Positions 42,364 through 51,128 of a stretch of 64,000 nucleotides of DNA are shown piece after piece (the stretch's first letter is position 1; the number at the start of each line of letters is the position of its first letter). The notes beneath the pieces are model-generated. The model searched no databases, was not told where the DNA came from, and was given only the letters and a program-made list of their open reading frames with translations. Position numbers and translations under genes: made by a program. Origin of the DNA: UBA7803 sp036381275 (GTDB lineage: Bacteria > Pseudomonadota > Gammaproteobacteria > Pseudomonadales > Azotimanducaceae); assembly GCA_036381275.1 (NCBI GenBank), contig DASVDC010000128.1, forward strand, positions 1-64,000, given 5' to 3'.

Positions 42364-43968
42364 TCAGCGGCGCACGCGCTGGTCGCGCAGGATCTCGCGG
42401 GCGGCGTTGTGTCCCGGGATGCCGGTCACGCCGCCGCCCGGATGCGCCCCGGAGCCGCACAGGTACAGGCCCGGCACCGGGGTGCGGTAGTCGGCAAAGC
42501 CCATCACTGGCCGGTTGCTCCAGAGCTGATCGAGAGACAGCGCGCCGTGGAAGATGTCCCCGCCCGTCAGGCCGAACTTGCGCTCGAGGTCCAGCGGCGA
42601 ATGGAGCTGCCGGGCGATGATCGCGTCGCGGAAGTTCGGCGCGAACCGTGTCACCGCGTCGACGATGGCGTCCGCCGCCTGTTCACGGCGATCGTCCCAG
42701 CTCGCCCCGCCGGGCAGCTCGAACGGGAAGTGCTGACAGAACAGGCTCGCCACGTGCCGGCCCGGCGGCGCCAGGTTGTCGTCCACGGTGGAGGGGATCA
42801 GCATCTCCACCACCGGCTCGCGCGAGAAGCCGTACCGGCGCGCATCGAGGTAGGCACGCTCGAGATAGTCCATGGTCGGCCCGATGATGATCCCGGCCTG
42901 GTGGTGCAGGCCCACCTCCCGGCCCGGCCGGCAGGTGAAATCCGGCAGCTCGGAGAGCGCGACGTTCATCCGGAAGCTGGCCGACTCGGTGCGGTAGCTG
43001 CGGATGCGCCGCAGAAACTCACCGTCGAGGTGCCGGGCATCGACCAGCCCGAGGAACAGCCGCTTCGGCCCGACGTTGGCCGCGACGCAGCGGCCGCGCA
43101 GCACGCCGCCGTCGGCGAGACGGACGCCCGCGGCGCGGCCGCCCTCCACCAGCACCTCGGCCACCTCCGCTTCGGTTCGCACCTCGACGCCGAGCGCTTC
43201 GGCCTCGGCGCGCATCGCCGCCGTGATCGCGCCCATCCCGCCGATCGCATGGCCCCAGGCACCGTCCACGCCGTTCACCTGACCGAACACGTGGTGCAGC
43301 AGCACGTAGGCGGAACCGGGCGTCGACGGCGCGGCGAAGTTGCCTACCAAGGCGTCGAACGCGAAAGCGGCCTTGATGTGGTCCGTCTCGAACCACGCGC
43401 CCAGCACCTGGGCGGCGGATTTGGTGAACATGTCGATCACGTCGCGCCGCTGTGGCATGTCGAGCCGACGGGCCCGCAGCGCCGTGCCGCCGGCGCGCAC
43501 CAGGTCGAGAAAGCCCCCGCCCACGTTCGGCGGCGTCCGCAGCAGCTCATCGCGCAGGAATCCGACCACGCCGTCGAGCATCGCGAGATACCCCGGCAGC
43601 CGCTCGGCGTCCCGAGCGGAAAAGCGGGCGAACTCGGCCTGGGTCGCGGCGCGGTCGCGGTGGAACGACAACGATTCCCGTTCCGACAACGGAAAGAAGT
43701 TGCTCTGCGGCCGCAGCACGATGCGCAGCCCGTGCTCGGCGAGCCGCAGCTCCTCGATGATCTTCGGATGCAGCAGGCTGACCGTGTAGCTCGCGACCGA
43801 GTTGCGGAATCCCGGATGGAACTCTTCGGTCACCGCCGCGCCGCCGACCAGATGGCGGCGCTCCAGCACCACGACCGAGCGCCCCGCCTTCGCGAGGTAG
43901 CACGCGCAGACGAGCCCGTTGTGGCCGCCGCCGACCACGATCACATCGAAATCCGCCGGCTCTGTCAT
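42364..43968 (-). CDS. FAD-dependent phytoene-desaturase-like oxidoreductase
   Basis: 534 residues. Dinucleotide motif DVIVVGGGHNGLVCACYLAKAG near the N-terminus, LERRHLVGGAAVTEEFHPGF, C-terminal GLYLCGSGAHPGGGVTGIPGHNAA. This is the PYROXD2/CrtI-like group of amine or phytoene oxidoreductases. Substrate unknown; next to an SDR on the opposite strand, divergent across 93 bp. Confidence 0.9.
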   Translation of the reverse strand: MTEPADFDVIVVGGGHNGLVCACYLAKAGRSVVVLERRHLVGGAAVTEEFHPGFRNSVASYTVSLLHPKIIEELRLAEHGLRIVLRPQSNFFPLSERESLSFHRDRAATQAEFARFSARDAERLPGYLAMLDGVVGFLRDELLRTPPNVGGGFLDLVRAGGTALRARRLDMPQRRDVIDMFTKSAAQVLGAWFETDHIKAAFAFDALVGNFAAPSTPGSAYVLLHHVFGQVNGVDGAWGHAIGGMGAITAAMRAEAEALGVEVRTEAEVAEVLVEGGRAAGVRLADGGVLRGRCVAANVGPKRLFLGLVDARHLDGEFLRRIRSYRTESASFRMNVALSELPDFTCRPGREVGLHHQAGIIIGPTMDYLERAYLDARRYGFSREPVVEMLIPSTVDDNLAPPGRHVASLFCQHFPFELPGGASWDDRREQAADAIVDAVTRFAPNFRDAIIARQLHSPLDLERKFGLTGGDIFHGALSLDQLWSNRPVMGFADYRTPVPGLYLCGSGAHPGGGVTGIPGHNAAREILRDQRVRR

Positions 43969-44061
43969 CTGCTGCTCCGAATCGAACGATCCTCCGCCCG
44001 CTGTGCCGCTTGTTCGGATTGGCGTATCGTCGGCCTCCTACCAGTGTGAACGGAGGACAGG

Positions 44062-44925
44062 GTGCGACTGACGGGGAAGGTTGCCGTGATCACGGGCGGC
44101 GCGAGTGGCATGGGTAAGGCCAGCGTACTCAGGTTTCTCGCGGAAGGTGCCCGCGTCTTGGTGGCGGATTATAACGCGGCCACCGGCGCGGCCACGATCG
44201 AGGAGGCGGCCGCGGCCGGCTACCGCGACGCGGTCGACTTCATCCGCACCGACGTCGCCCGCGAAGCCGACGTGGAAGCGATGATGCAACGCGCGCTGAA
44301 GCGTTTCGGCCGGCTCGACGTGGTGTTCAACAACGCGGGCGTGGGCGGCGCGATCGGACCGCTGACGGAGACCACGGTGGCGGATTGGGACTACACGATG
44401 GACGTGCTCGCGAAGGGCGTGTTCCTCGGCATCAAACACGCGGCGCGCGTGCTGCGCGCGCAGGGCCAGGGCGGCTCGATCATCAACACCTCTTCGGTCG
44501 CCGCGCTGTCGGGCGACGGCGGGCCGCTGGTCTACTCCGCCGCCAAGGCCGCGGTGCTGAGCCTCACCCGCTCCGCGGCCGTGGAGCTCGCCCGCGACCG
44601 GATCCGGGTCAATGCGATCTGTCCCGGCTTCATCGCGACACCGCTCGCCGAGCTCGGCCGGCCCGACGAGACCCGCGCCCGATTCGCCGACGCGCAGCCG
44701 TGGCCGGATTTCGGCCGCGGCGAGCACATCGCCGGCGCGGCGTTGTTCCTGGCGAGCGACGACGCCGAATTCGTCACCGGCGAGGCGTTGGTGGTGGATG
44801 GTGGACTGACCGCCGCGGGGCCCGAGCTGTCGAAGAAGTTTCCGCGCAGCTCCGCCCGGGATGCCCGGGTCAGCGGCGTCACGAAGGGCAGCACCGGCGA
44901 GCCGCCGGAACTGCGGAAGCTCTGA
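44062..44925 (+). CDS. Short-chain dehydrogenase with C-terminal extension
   Basis: 287 residues from GTG 44062, GGAGG 8 nt before. TGGASGMGKA, NNAGVGGAIG, SIINTSSVAALSG, YSAAKAA (YxxxK), GFIATPLAEL and VDGGLTAAG. Asp after strand 2 (VADYNA) favours NAD. About 30 residues beyond the usual end (SKKFPRSSARDARVSG to the stop) are Arg/Ser-rich. Substrate unknown. Confidence 0.9.
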   Translation: MRLTGKVAVITGGASGMGKASVLRFLAEGARVLVADYNAATGAATIEEAAAAGYRDAVDFIRTDVAREADVEAMMQRALKRFGRLDVVFNNAGVGGAIGPLTETTVADWDYTMDVLAKGVFLGIKHAARVLRAQGQGGSIINTSSVAALSGDGGPLVYSAAKAAVLSLTRSAAVELARDRIRVNAICPGFIATPLAELGRPDETRARFADAQPWPDFGRGEHIAGAALFLASDDAEFVTGEALVVDGGLTAAGPELSKKFPRSSARDARVSGVTKGSTGEPPELRKL

Positions 44926-44934
44926 CGTCGGCGC

Positions 44935-45147
44935 TCAGGCGCCCGGCCGCTGCTCGCCGGAGTCCGGGAGCTCCGTCATGGTGATCTCCGGCACCTCGAG
45001 CGTCTCCAGCACCTCGGCCAGCGGCAGTACCTGCGGCGCCGCCCCATCGGCGGTGGCCAGCACGCGGGTACCCTCGCAGCGCACGATGGTCCAGCGCACG
45101 CCGCGGCGCCGGAATGCCTGCCCGACCAGTGAGTCGTATCCGCTCAT
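44935..45147 (-). CDS. Small hypothetical protein, 70 residues
   Basis: Starts MSGYDSLVGQAFRRRGVRW. Beta-rich N-terminus (WTIVRCEGTRVLATADG), then VLPLAEVLETLEVPE. RBS AGGAGG 8 nt before the ATG. No family recognised. Convergent with the SDR gene, 9 bp apart. Confidence 0.6.
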   Translation of the reverse strand: MSGYDSLVGQAFRRRGVRWTIVRCEGTRVLATADGAAPQVLPLAEVLETLEVPEITMTELPDSGEQRPGA

Positions 45148-45219
45148 CGCTGATACCTCCTCGTCCGGACCACTGTAGCGCGCGGACGAACCCCCGGCTG
45201 ACCGGCCGTCGGCATTCTG

Positions 45220-45861
45220 CTACCGCTCGGCAGGTGGAGGCGCGGCTTCCGGGTCGACCCCCGCACCGAGGGCCGTCAACGCCGCGTGGTGTGCCTGGAT
45301 CAGCTCCGCCTCGATCTCCGTCAACAGGCGGAACTGACCGAGGAAGTTGGTCGCGAAGGTACGCTGCACGTCGGGATCGTCCGCCCGCTGGCGCTGCGCC
45401 GACGCGGTGGCGAGCATCGTCAGATTCGCGTCCATCAGCGCGTAGCCGGCCCGCCGATAGACGTCGATGGTGGCATACGTGCGCGACAGCTCGAGCAGCA
45501 TCGGGTATTCGATCAGATTGGTGAGGCCCGTGCTGCCGAGCGCCCGCCAGGCGGCCTCCGACACCTGCACACCCGGTACGTATTGCACGTCGCCGTCCGC
45601 CGGCTCGTAATCCTGCTCGAGCCGCTGAACCATCGCGGAATTCGCGGCGTGCAGCCGCTGCAGCAGCGCCAGATTCTCCGTCAGCTCGTGACGTACGTTG
45701 CCGAGGGCGGCGGACAGACGCTCCCGGTCGTCCGCCGCCTGCTGCCACTCGGATACCGCGAGCGCCAGCAGCACGCCGAGCACGATGGCACCGATCTCCA
45801 GCGCGACGCGGGCGAGCGCGCGGGCGATCCAGCTCGGTCGTCGGGGGATCGAATCATTCAT
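45220..45861 (-). CDS. Membrane-anchored hypothetical, DUF6090-like layout
   Basis: 213 residues from ATG 45861. Basic N-terminus, one membrane helix (LEIGAIVLGVLLALAVSEW), then helical periplasmic domain starting AADDRERLSAALGNVRHELTEN. This order, helix ending in a W-x-x-x motif followed by LxxIxxEL, is like the DUF6090 family. Likely a signal-anchored inner membrane protein. Function unknown. Divergent from the YjbR gene. Confidence 0.75.
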   Translation of the reverse strand: MNDSIPRRPSWIARALARVALEIGAIVLGVLLALAVSEWQQAADDRERLSAALGNVRHELTENLALLQRLHAANSAMVQRLEQDYEPADGDVQYVPGVQVSEAAWRALGSTGLTNLIEYPMLLELSRTYATIDVYRRAGYALMDANLTMLATASAQRQRADDPDVQRTFATNFLGQFRLLTEIEAELIQAHHAALTALGAGVDPEAAPPPAER

Positions 45862-45902
45862 CGCGGCGGAGTGTACCATTCGCCCAAACGGAATCGACGC
45901 CG

Positions 45903-46283
45903 ATGAACTACGACGACGCCCGCGCCTACCTCGCCGGCAAGCCCGAAGCGGTGGAAGACTTTCCGTTCGGGCCCGACGTGCGCGTGTTCCGCATCCGCGG
46001 GCGCCTCTTTGCACTGCTGATGACGCGGCACGGCCAGGATCAGGTGAACCTCAAGTGCGATCCGGAAGAGGCCCTCGCGCTGCGCGACATCTTCGACGCG
46101 GTGCGGCCCGGTTACCACATGAACAAGGCGCACTGGAACACGGTGCTGCTCGACGGCTCGATTCCGCGCGGCGAAATCGAGCGGATGATGGATCGCTCGT
46201 ACGCGCTGGTGGTGCGCTCGCTGCGCAAGGCGGATCGGATCGCGCTCGAGGTGCGGCACGGGCGGGACGCCCTCTACCGTTGA
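45903..46283 (+). CDS. YjbR/MmcQ family protein
   Basis: 126 residues: MNYDDARAYLAGKPEAVEDF, FRIRGRLFALLM, QVNLKCDPEEALALRD, GYHMNKAHWNTVLLDGSIP. The single-unit YjbR fold, unlike the fused double form at 31422. CyaY-like; often acts in DNA damage contexts by annotation, but function is unknown. Upstream of convergent dinB. Confidence 0.9.
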   Translation: MNYDDARAYLAGKPEAVEDFPFGPDVRVFRIRGRLFALLMTRHGQDQVNLKCDPEEALALRDIFDAVRPGYHMNKAHWNTVLLDGSIPRGEIERMMDRSYALVVRSLRKADRIALEVRHGRDALYR

Positions 46284-46323
46284 CGAGCCGCTCCACGCAC
46301 GGCGTGAGCGCCCGCCGGGGACG

Positions 46324-47577
46324 TCAGGCTTGCGCCTCCACCTCGTCCTCGTCGACGAAATCGAGGTTCACGGTCGCCGGGCTGAGCAGCGTCCCGGTCA
46401 CGTCCCGCGCGCGGCGCATCGCTCCTTCGCCGAAGCGCTCCGCGACGGCATCGAGCACGGCTTCGAGACGCCGCTGCCGGGCGCCGTCGTCGAACAGGCC
46501 GAGCTGCAGCGGCCGGCCGACGTGCTCGAGATCGAACGCCGCGAGCCCCACCAGCCGGAACGGACCCGGGTGCGGAAACTTGTCGAGCAGCTCGAGGGCG
46601 GCGGCGTACAGGTCACCGCCGGCATCCGTCGGCAGCACGTGCCGCTGCCGCGACAGCAGCTTGAAGTCGGTGGTCTTCAGCCGGATCCGCACGCCGTGCG
46701 CGAGGTATTGCTTGCGCCGCAGGCGCCGGCCGAGCCGATCGGCCGCGCGCGCGAGATGCCGGGCGATCTCGCGGCGGTCGGCGATGTCGCGGGTCAGTGT
46801 GCGGTCGGAGCCCATGCTGCGCGCCACCCGGCGCCGCGCGACCGGCCGCGGATCCTCGCCGCGGGCCAGCGCGAGGAAATGAGCGCCGAGATTGCCGAGC
46901 GCGTCGAGCTGCTCCGGCGACGCGCGTGTGAGGTCACCGATGCGGTGGAAACCGGCGTCCTGCAGGCGCTTCTGCGTGACCGGTCCGGCGCCCCAGAGCC
47001 GCTCCACCGGCAGCGGGGCGAGCCACTCCGCGGCCCGACCCGGCGGCACGACCTGGATGCCGTTGGGCTTCGCGAGGCCGCTCGCCACCTTGGCGACGTA
47101 CTTGGTGCCGGAGATGCCCACCGAGGCCGGAAGCCCCGTGGCGTCGCGAATCGCTTCCCGGAGCCGAACCGCCATCTTCTCCGGCGGCCCGAACAGGTGC
47201 TCGGCGCCGCTCATGTCGACGAACGCCTCGTCCAGGCTGATCGCTTCCACCTTCGGCGAGAAGTCCGCCAGCACCTGCATCAGCCGCCGGGAGACCGCTT
47301 CGTAGCGGTCGAAACGCGGCGGCACCACCACCGCGTGCGGGCAGCGTTCGAGCGCCCACGCCATCGGCATCGCGCTGCCGACCCCGAACGGGCGGGCTTC
47401 GTAGCTGGCGGTCAGCACCACGCCGCGGCCGCTGCGCGGGCCGACCAGCACGGGACGGCCGCGCAGCGCAGGGTCGTCGAGCTGCTCCACGGCGGCGTAG
47501 AACGCATCCATGTCGGCGTGGGCAATGATGGCGGGCCAGGTGCGCGGCAGCATGGCAGGGTCGGCCTGGACGGACAT
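46324..47577 (-). CDS. dinB: DNA polymerase IV (DinB)
   Basis: 417 residues. Y-family palm with AHADMDAFYAAVE, SYEARPFGVGSAMPM, SLDEAFVDMSG (catalytic Asp-Glu), then the helix-hairpin-helix region LWGAGPVTQKRLQ, little finger domain, and a beta-clamp-binding motif QLGLFD near residue 378. Translesion polymerase of the SOS response. The start codon lies inside a CTG-N10-CAG LexA-like box (47566-47581). The last 30 residues (VTGTLLSPATVNLDF) are an acidic tail. Confidence 0.94.
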   Translation of the reverse strand: MSVQADPAMLPRTWPAIIAHADMDAFYAAVEQLDDPALRGRPVLVGPRSGRGVVLTASYEARPFGVGSAMPMAWALERCPHAVVVPPRFDRYEAVSRRLMQVLADFSPKVEAISLDEAFVDMSGAEHLFGPPEKMAVRLREAIRDATGLPASVGISGTKYVAKVASGLAKPNGIQVVPPGRAAEWLAPLPVERLWGAGPVTQKRLQDAGFHRIGDLTRASPEQLDALGNLGAHFLALARGEDPRPVARRRVARSMGSDRTLTRDIADRREIARHLARAADRLGRRLRRKQYLAHGVRIRLKTTDFKLLSRQRHVLPTDAGGDLYAAALELLDKFPHPGPFRLVGLAAFDLEHVGRPLQLGLFDDGARQRRLEAVLDAVAERFGEGAMRRARDVTGTLLSPATVNLDFVDEDEVEAQA

Positions 47578-47581
47578 ACAG
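47566..47581 (-). promoter_or_regulatory. LexA-like box over the dinB start
   Basis: CTGTATGTCCGTCCAG on the minus strand: CTG, 10 bases, CAG. The left half with its flank, TACTGTATGT, matches the SOS consensus very well; the right half is weaker. It overlaps the ATG at 47577, so LexA would block initiation or early elongation. Confidence 0.6.
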
Positions 47582-47611
47582 TAGACCGTCCGGCCGACCG
47601 CTGCAATGGCG

Positions 47612-48310
47612 TCAGGCGGCTTCGCCCGGGCCTCCGGTGATGCGGCGCATCACCCGGGCGGTGAGCGCATCGCAACGCGCGCCGGCGAACTCGTAGACGT
47701 GCGCGCCGGCGGCCTGGAGGTCGCGGCGACAACGCTCGCGCAGCAGGCGCTTCGCGCGGAAGTAGCGGGTCTTCACGGTCTTTTCGTTGAGGGCCAGCAC
47801 CTCGGCGGTCTCGCGCACGCTCAGTCCCTCCACCGCGCGCAGCACGAAGACCACGCGAAAAGCCGGCGGCAGGCGGTCGATGGCGGCCTCGAGCATCGCG
47901 CCGAGGCGCGCGCTCGACAGTGCCTGCTCCGGACCTGGCGCCAGATCGCCATCCTCGTGTTGCATGCCTTCCATCACGGCTGTCTCGTAGGCTGCCTCGC
48001 GCCGCTGCTCGCGCAGCATCGCGTAAGCCTGATTGCGGACGATCACGTGCAGCCACGTGGCGAAGCCCTGGGGGCCGCGGAACGCCGCAAGATGAGTGAA
48101 CGCGCTGACGTAGGCCTCCTGCACCACGTCGAGCGCCCGCTGATCGTCACCGACGATGCTGCGTGCGAGCCGGTACAGGCGCTGGTTGTAGCGCCGGATC
48201 AGCACCTCGAACGCCTGCACCTCGCCGGCCAGCACCCGCGCGACGACGCTGCCGTCGTCCCGCGGCTCGGGCACCGCCGGCGCCACGCGCTTCTCAGCCA
48301 CCGATGCCAT
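47612..48310 (-). CDS. ECF sigma-70 family RNA polymerase sigma factor
   Basis: 232 residues. Region 2 with FEVLIRRYNQRLYRLARSI, DVVQEAYVSAFTHLAAF, TWLHVIVRNQAYAMLRE; region 4 with LPPAFRVVFVLRAVEGLSVRETAEVLALNEKTVKTRYFRAKRLLRE in pieces. A 30-residue C-terminal tail has FAGARCDALTARV, common in a subgroup of ECF factors. No anti-sigma factor is adjacent. It overlaps the cytochrome c gene by 17 bp, so they are in one operon. Confidence 0.93.
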   Translation of the reverse strand: MASVAEKRVAPAVPEPRDDGSVVARVLAGEVQAFEVLIRRYNQRLYRLARSIVGDDQRALDVVQEAYVSAFTHLAAFRGPQGFATWLHVIVRNQAYAMLREQRREAAYETAVMEGMQHEDGDLAPGPEQALSSARLGAMLEAAIDRLPPAFRVVFVLRAVEGLSVRETAEVLALNEKTVKTRYFRAKRLLRERCRRDLQAAGAHVYEFAGARCDALTARVMRRITGGPGEAA

Positions 48311-48701
48311 TGCAATACTCCCTGTTCGCGTGTTGCAGATACTCGATCACTGCGCGCCGATCCTCCGGATCGGCGATGCCGGCGAAGCCCATGGTGGTGC
48401 CCGGTACCCGATCGAGCGGCGCCGCGAGAAACCGGTCCAGGCTCTCCGCGTTCCAGACAATGCCCGAATCCGCCAGCGCCGGCGAGTACTGGTAGCCGGG
48501 GTCGGTGCCGGCGCGGCGGCCGATCAGCCCGCAATGCCGCGGGCCGGTGCGGTGCACGGTGAGCGAATGACAACCGATGCAGCGCTGGTACACGTTCTCG
48601 CCGCGTACCAGCAGCTCATCGGCCGCATCCGCCGCCAAGGCACCGCCCGCGGCGCCGGCGAGCAGCCAGAGCAGCAGGCGGCCGATGCGGGCACCCTTCA
48701 T
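48294..48701 (-). CDS. Periplasmic class I c-type cytochrome
   Basis: 135 residues. Signal peptide 1-23; haem motif CIGCH at 41-45; axial Met in GTTMGF (Met104). GLIGRRAG and YSPALADSGIVWN are typical of cytochrome c of the c2/c550 group. A Cys near the C-terminus (NREYCNG) is unusual. Between the ferritin-like gene (2 bp) and the sigma factor (17-bp overlap). Confidence 0.92.
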   Translation of the reverse strand: MKGARIGRLLLWLLAGAAGGALAADAADELLVRGENVYQRCIGCHSLTVHRTGPRHCGLIGRRAGTDPGYQYSPALADSGIVWNAESLDRFLAAPLDRVPGTTMGFAGIADPEDRRAVIEYLQHANREYCNGIGG

Positions 48702-48703
48702 CG

Positions 48704-49288
48704 CTACGAGAAGAACGCGCCGGGTACCGGATCGAGCCCGAGCACCTGGCGCAGCACCGCCCAGTGCATGGCCTCGTCGGCCAGGATGCTGGCGGCCGCG
48801 CCGGACAGCGTGCGGTCGGCGAAGAGCGGAATGGCACCCGCATAGGCGCTCACCGCGCCGCGCTCCAACCCCGCGGCGAACTCGAGCACGTCACGCTCGC
48901 TCTCGAGCTTGTCTACCGGAAACGCGTACTCGGCCTTCGGTTCGGCCGGCTGTCCGCCGAGCTTGCGCACGGCGCCCGCGAGCGCGTCGACGTGCTGCTT
49001 GTGATGCGACTGGAACGCGATCGCAGTGGGCGCCACCGCCTTCGTGAGCAGTCCGCTGTCGGCGCCGAGCTGATACGCCGCAACCGCCTCGTGCTCCGCG
49101 GCCACGGCGGTGTTCAGGATGCGGATGTCCTTCTGCACGTCCGCGTCGCCCACGTCCGCCAGCGCAGACGACAGGCCCAGACCCGAGACCACCGCGACCC
49201 CGGCGGCCGAGAGCGTCGTTCCGGCCGTGGTCTGCAGGAAGCGCCTCCGTGAATTCTGGAAGGCGGAATGAAACTGCTTGTGCCGCAT
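48704..49288 (-). CDS. Tat-exported ferritin-like protein
   Basis: 194 residues from ATG 49288. Twin-arginine signal NSRRRFLQTTAGTT then a hydrophobic stretch ending ALA. Mature part is a ferritin-like four-helix bundle: ILNTAVAAEHEAVAAYQLGA, SHHKQHVDALAGAVRKLG, VLEFAAGLERGAVSAYAGAI, ILADEAMHWAVLRQVLG, with E-x-x-H type metal ligands. Exported folded, so metal-loaded, which fits Tat use. Probably binds iron or senses redox in the periplasm. First of three genes with cytochrome c and ECF sigma. Confidence 0.88.
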   Translation of the reverse strand: MRHKQFHSAFQNSRRRFLQTTAGTTLSAAGVAVVSGLGLSSALADVGDADVQKDIRILNTAVAAEHEAVAAYQLGADSGLLTKAVAPTAIAFQSHHKQHVDALAGAVRKLGGQPAEPKAEYAFPVDKLESERDVLEFAAGLERGAVSAYAGAIPLFADRTLSGAAASILADEAMHWAVLRQVLGLDPVPGAFFS

Positions 49289-49349
49289 CGCATCGTCTCC
49301 TGTGGCGAAAGTTGCCCGAGAGATGGACGAGGCGGAGAAAAGGTTCCCG

Positions 49350-50219
49350 CTATCGCTCAACGCCTCTTCCGCCGAGCTGCTGCGCGGTGCTGCGGACCAG
49401 GTCGACGAGCTTCGCGGTCGGATCGTCCGGCTCGGTCGGATGGACGACGTAGGCCGGCAGCGTGAAGCCCGGCACGTCGCGGCGCCGGTGCAGCGCGCTG
49501 CGCGCGAGCGCGTCGCCGACCAGGCGCAACGGGAAATAGCCGGCGCCGCCGTGCGCCAATATGTGCTGCAGCCCGAGCCAGCCGACGTTCACGCTGAGCG
49601 CGGCGCCGGGGTAGTCCGGAAACGTGGCGCTGTGCCGAGCGGCGAACTCCGGCCCCCAGTCGACGTAGACGTAACCCTCCTCCGGCACCGTGGCCGCGTC
49701 CGGCACGGTAGATACGTACACGAGCGTTTCCTCGAACAGCGGCTCGACCACCAGGCCCGGGCGTTGATGCGGCGCGTACATCACGCCGATGTCGAGGCGC
49801 CCCTCGAGCAGCCCCTGCATCAGCTCGTCTTCGAAGCCGATCTCACTGCGCAGCGCGACGTCCGGCGCTTCCTGCCGCACCCGCGGCAGCAGCGCGAGCA
49901 ACAGGCTTTCCCACAGCCCGAGCCGGCCGCCGATGGTCACGCTGGCGGCAAAGCCCCGCGGCACCCCGATTTCCTGCCGGACCCGTTCCACCGTCCGCAC
50001 CAGCGTGGTGGCGTGGGCCTGGAACCAGCGCCCCTGCGGCGTCAGCACCGCACCGCCCTTGTTGCGGACGAACAGCCGGCAGCCGAGCTGATCCTCCAGC
50101 GCGGCGATGCGCGTGCTGACGGTGGACTGGGTCACGAACAGCCGGGCCGCGGCGGCGCTGAAGTTTCCCGAGGCGACCACCGTGAGGAAGGTGCGGGCGA
50201 GCTCTGTGTCCATTTTCAT
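49350..50219 (-). CDS. LysR-family transcriptional regulator
   Basis: 289 residues. N-terminal HTH: FLTVVASGNFSAAAARLFVTQSTVSTRIAALEDQLGCRLFVR in pieces, then the substrate domain (SEIGFEDELMQGLLEGRLDIGVMY). It precedes the ferritin-like operon on the same strand by 61 bp and could control it or the divergent small gene at 50320. Effector unknown. Confidence 0.92.
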   Translation of the reverse strand: MKMDTELARTFLTVVASGNFSAAAARLFVTQSTVSTRIAALEDQLGCRLFVRNKGGAVLTPQGRWFQAHATTLVRTVERVRQEIGVPRGFAASVTIGGRLGLWESLLLALLPRVRQEAPDVALRSEIGFEDELMQGLLEGRLDIGVMYAPHQRPGLVVEPLFEETLVYVSTVPDAATVPEEGYVYVDWGPEFAARHSATFPDYPGAALSVNVGWLGLQHILAHGGAGYFPLRLVGDALARSALHRRRDVPGFTLPAYVVHPTEPDDPTAKLVDLVRSTAQQLGGRGVER

Positions 50220-50319
50220 CGACCATGTCGATATAAACGGCCGAAATTTATCGCTATCTAAATGGAAAAGCCAGGTTTAGCTTGAGAGTTGTCTGGACGA
50301 CGCCCTCAGGAGGCTCGAA

Positions 50320-50436
50320 ATGTCCTTGCTGACCAACGACGAAGACCGTCACACCGTACACAACATGGGAGTCCTGTTGCTCGTCCTCACGGGGATGGTG
50401 GGGCTCCTGACCCTGGCCGCCGCGGTACTCAGCTGA
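50320..50436 (+). CDS. 38-residue single-helix membrane peptide
   Basis: MSLLTNDEDRHTVHNMGV followed by the hydrophobic LLLVLTGMVGLLTLAAAVLS. A perfect AGGAGG lies 6 nt before the ATG, which makes this short ORF credible. One membrane helix with a charged N-terminus, similar in shape to small subunits of respiratory or transport complexes. Not recognised. Divergent from LysR, upstream of the cytochrome c' -like gene. Confidence 0.6.
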   Translation: MSLLTNDEDRHTVHNMGVLLLVLTGMVGLLTLAAAVLS

Positions 50437-50512
50437 TCCCGTTGCGGCGCCGCATGACGCGGCGCTGTCGCGCCCTGTTATGCTCGGCCGGTACCCGCCG
50501 TGGAGCCGGACG

Positions 50513-51010
50513 ATGCGGTGGACCCGCAACCTTCTGCTGGTCGGATCGATGCTGCTGCCTTGCGGCCCGCTGCTCGACGCGGCGGAACCGGAGACCTCCT
50601 CTTCCGCTGAGCCGAACCTGAGCCCGGATGTGCGGGAGCTGCTTCGATCGGAGATGCGGGAGGTCGCGGCCGGGGTGCAGACCATCGCCGCGGCCCTGCC
50701 GATCGGCGGCTGGGAAAGCGTCCACGACACCGCCCGGCGGATCCACGACAGCTACATCATGAATCGGGCCCTCACCGATGCGCAGGCGCGGGAGCTCGAG
50801 CAGGCGTTGCCGGCGCAATTCGTGGCGCTCGATCAGGCACTGCATGCGCGTGCGCTGAAGCTTGCGGAAGCCGCGCACCAGCACGACGCCGAGCAGGCGG
50901 CGTTCCACTTCTCGCGAATGCTGGAGACGTGCGTCGCGTGTCACGCGCAGTTCGCGCACGGCCGGTTTCCGGGGCTCGAGGCGGTGGAGGCGGTGGAGCA
51001 TCGTCACTGA
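50513..51010 (+). CDS. Cytochrome c' / c556-like haem protein
   Basis: 165 residues from ATG 50513 (the open frame also starts at 50480). Signal peptide to about 24. A helical domain ends in CVACHAQFAHGRFP, a CxxCH motif near the C-terminus as in cytochrome c' and c556. No axial Met is obvious. Periplasmic electron carrier or gas-binding protein, inferred. Upstream 38-residue peptide may be co-expressed. Confidence 0.78.
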   Translation: MRWTRNLLLVGSMLLPCGPLLDAAEPETSSSAEPNLSPDVRELLRSEMREVAAGVQTIAAALPIGGWESVHDTARRIHDSYIMNRALTDAQARELEQALPAQFVALDQALHARALKLAEAAHQHDAEQAAFHFSRMLETCVACHAQFAHGRFPGLEAVEAVEHRH

Positions 51011-51070
51011 AGGAGCGCTCGCACAACCGCTTCACTAACAAGATTACAAACGAATAGTCACATCCCAAGC

Positions 51071-51108
51071 TTGTTTCCGACGTCTTGTTACTGTATATTA
51101 ATACAGTA
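51071..51108 (+). promoter_or_regulatory. SOS promoter: -35, -10 and LexA box of integrase
   Basis: TTGTTT at 51071-51076, spacer of 17 bp, TATATT at 51094-51099. The LexA box TACTGTATATTAATACAGTA spans 51089-51108: CTG-N10-CAG with almost full match to the consensus, and it covers the -10. Derepression in the SOS response is expected. Confidence 0.85.
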
Positions 51109-51128
51109 TCCAAGCGGAGGATCGAAAG

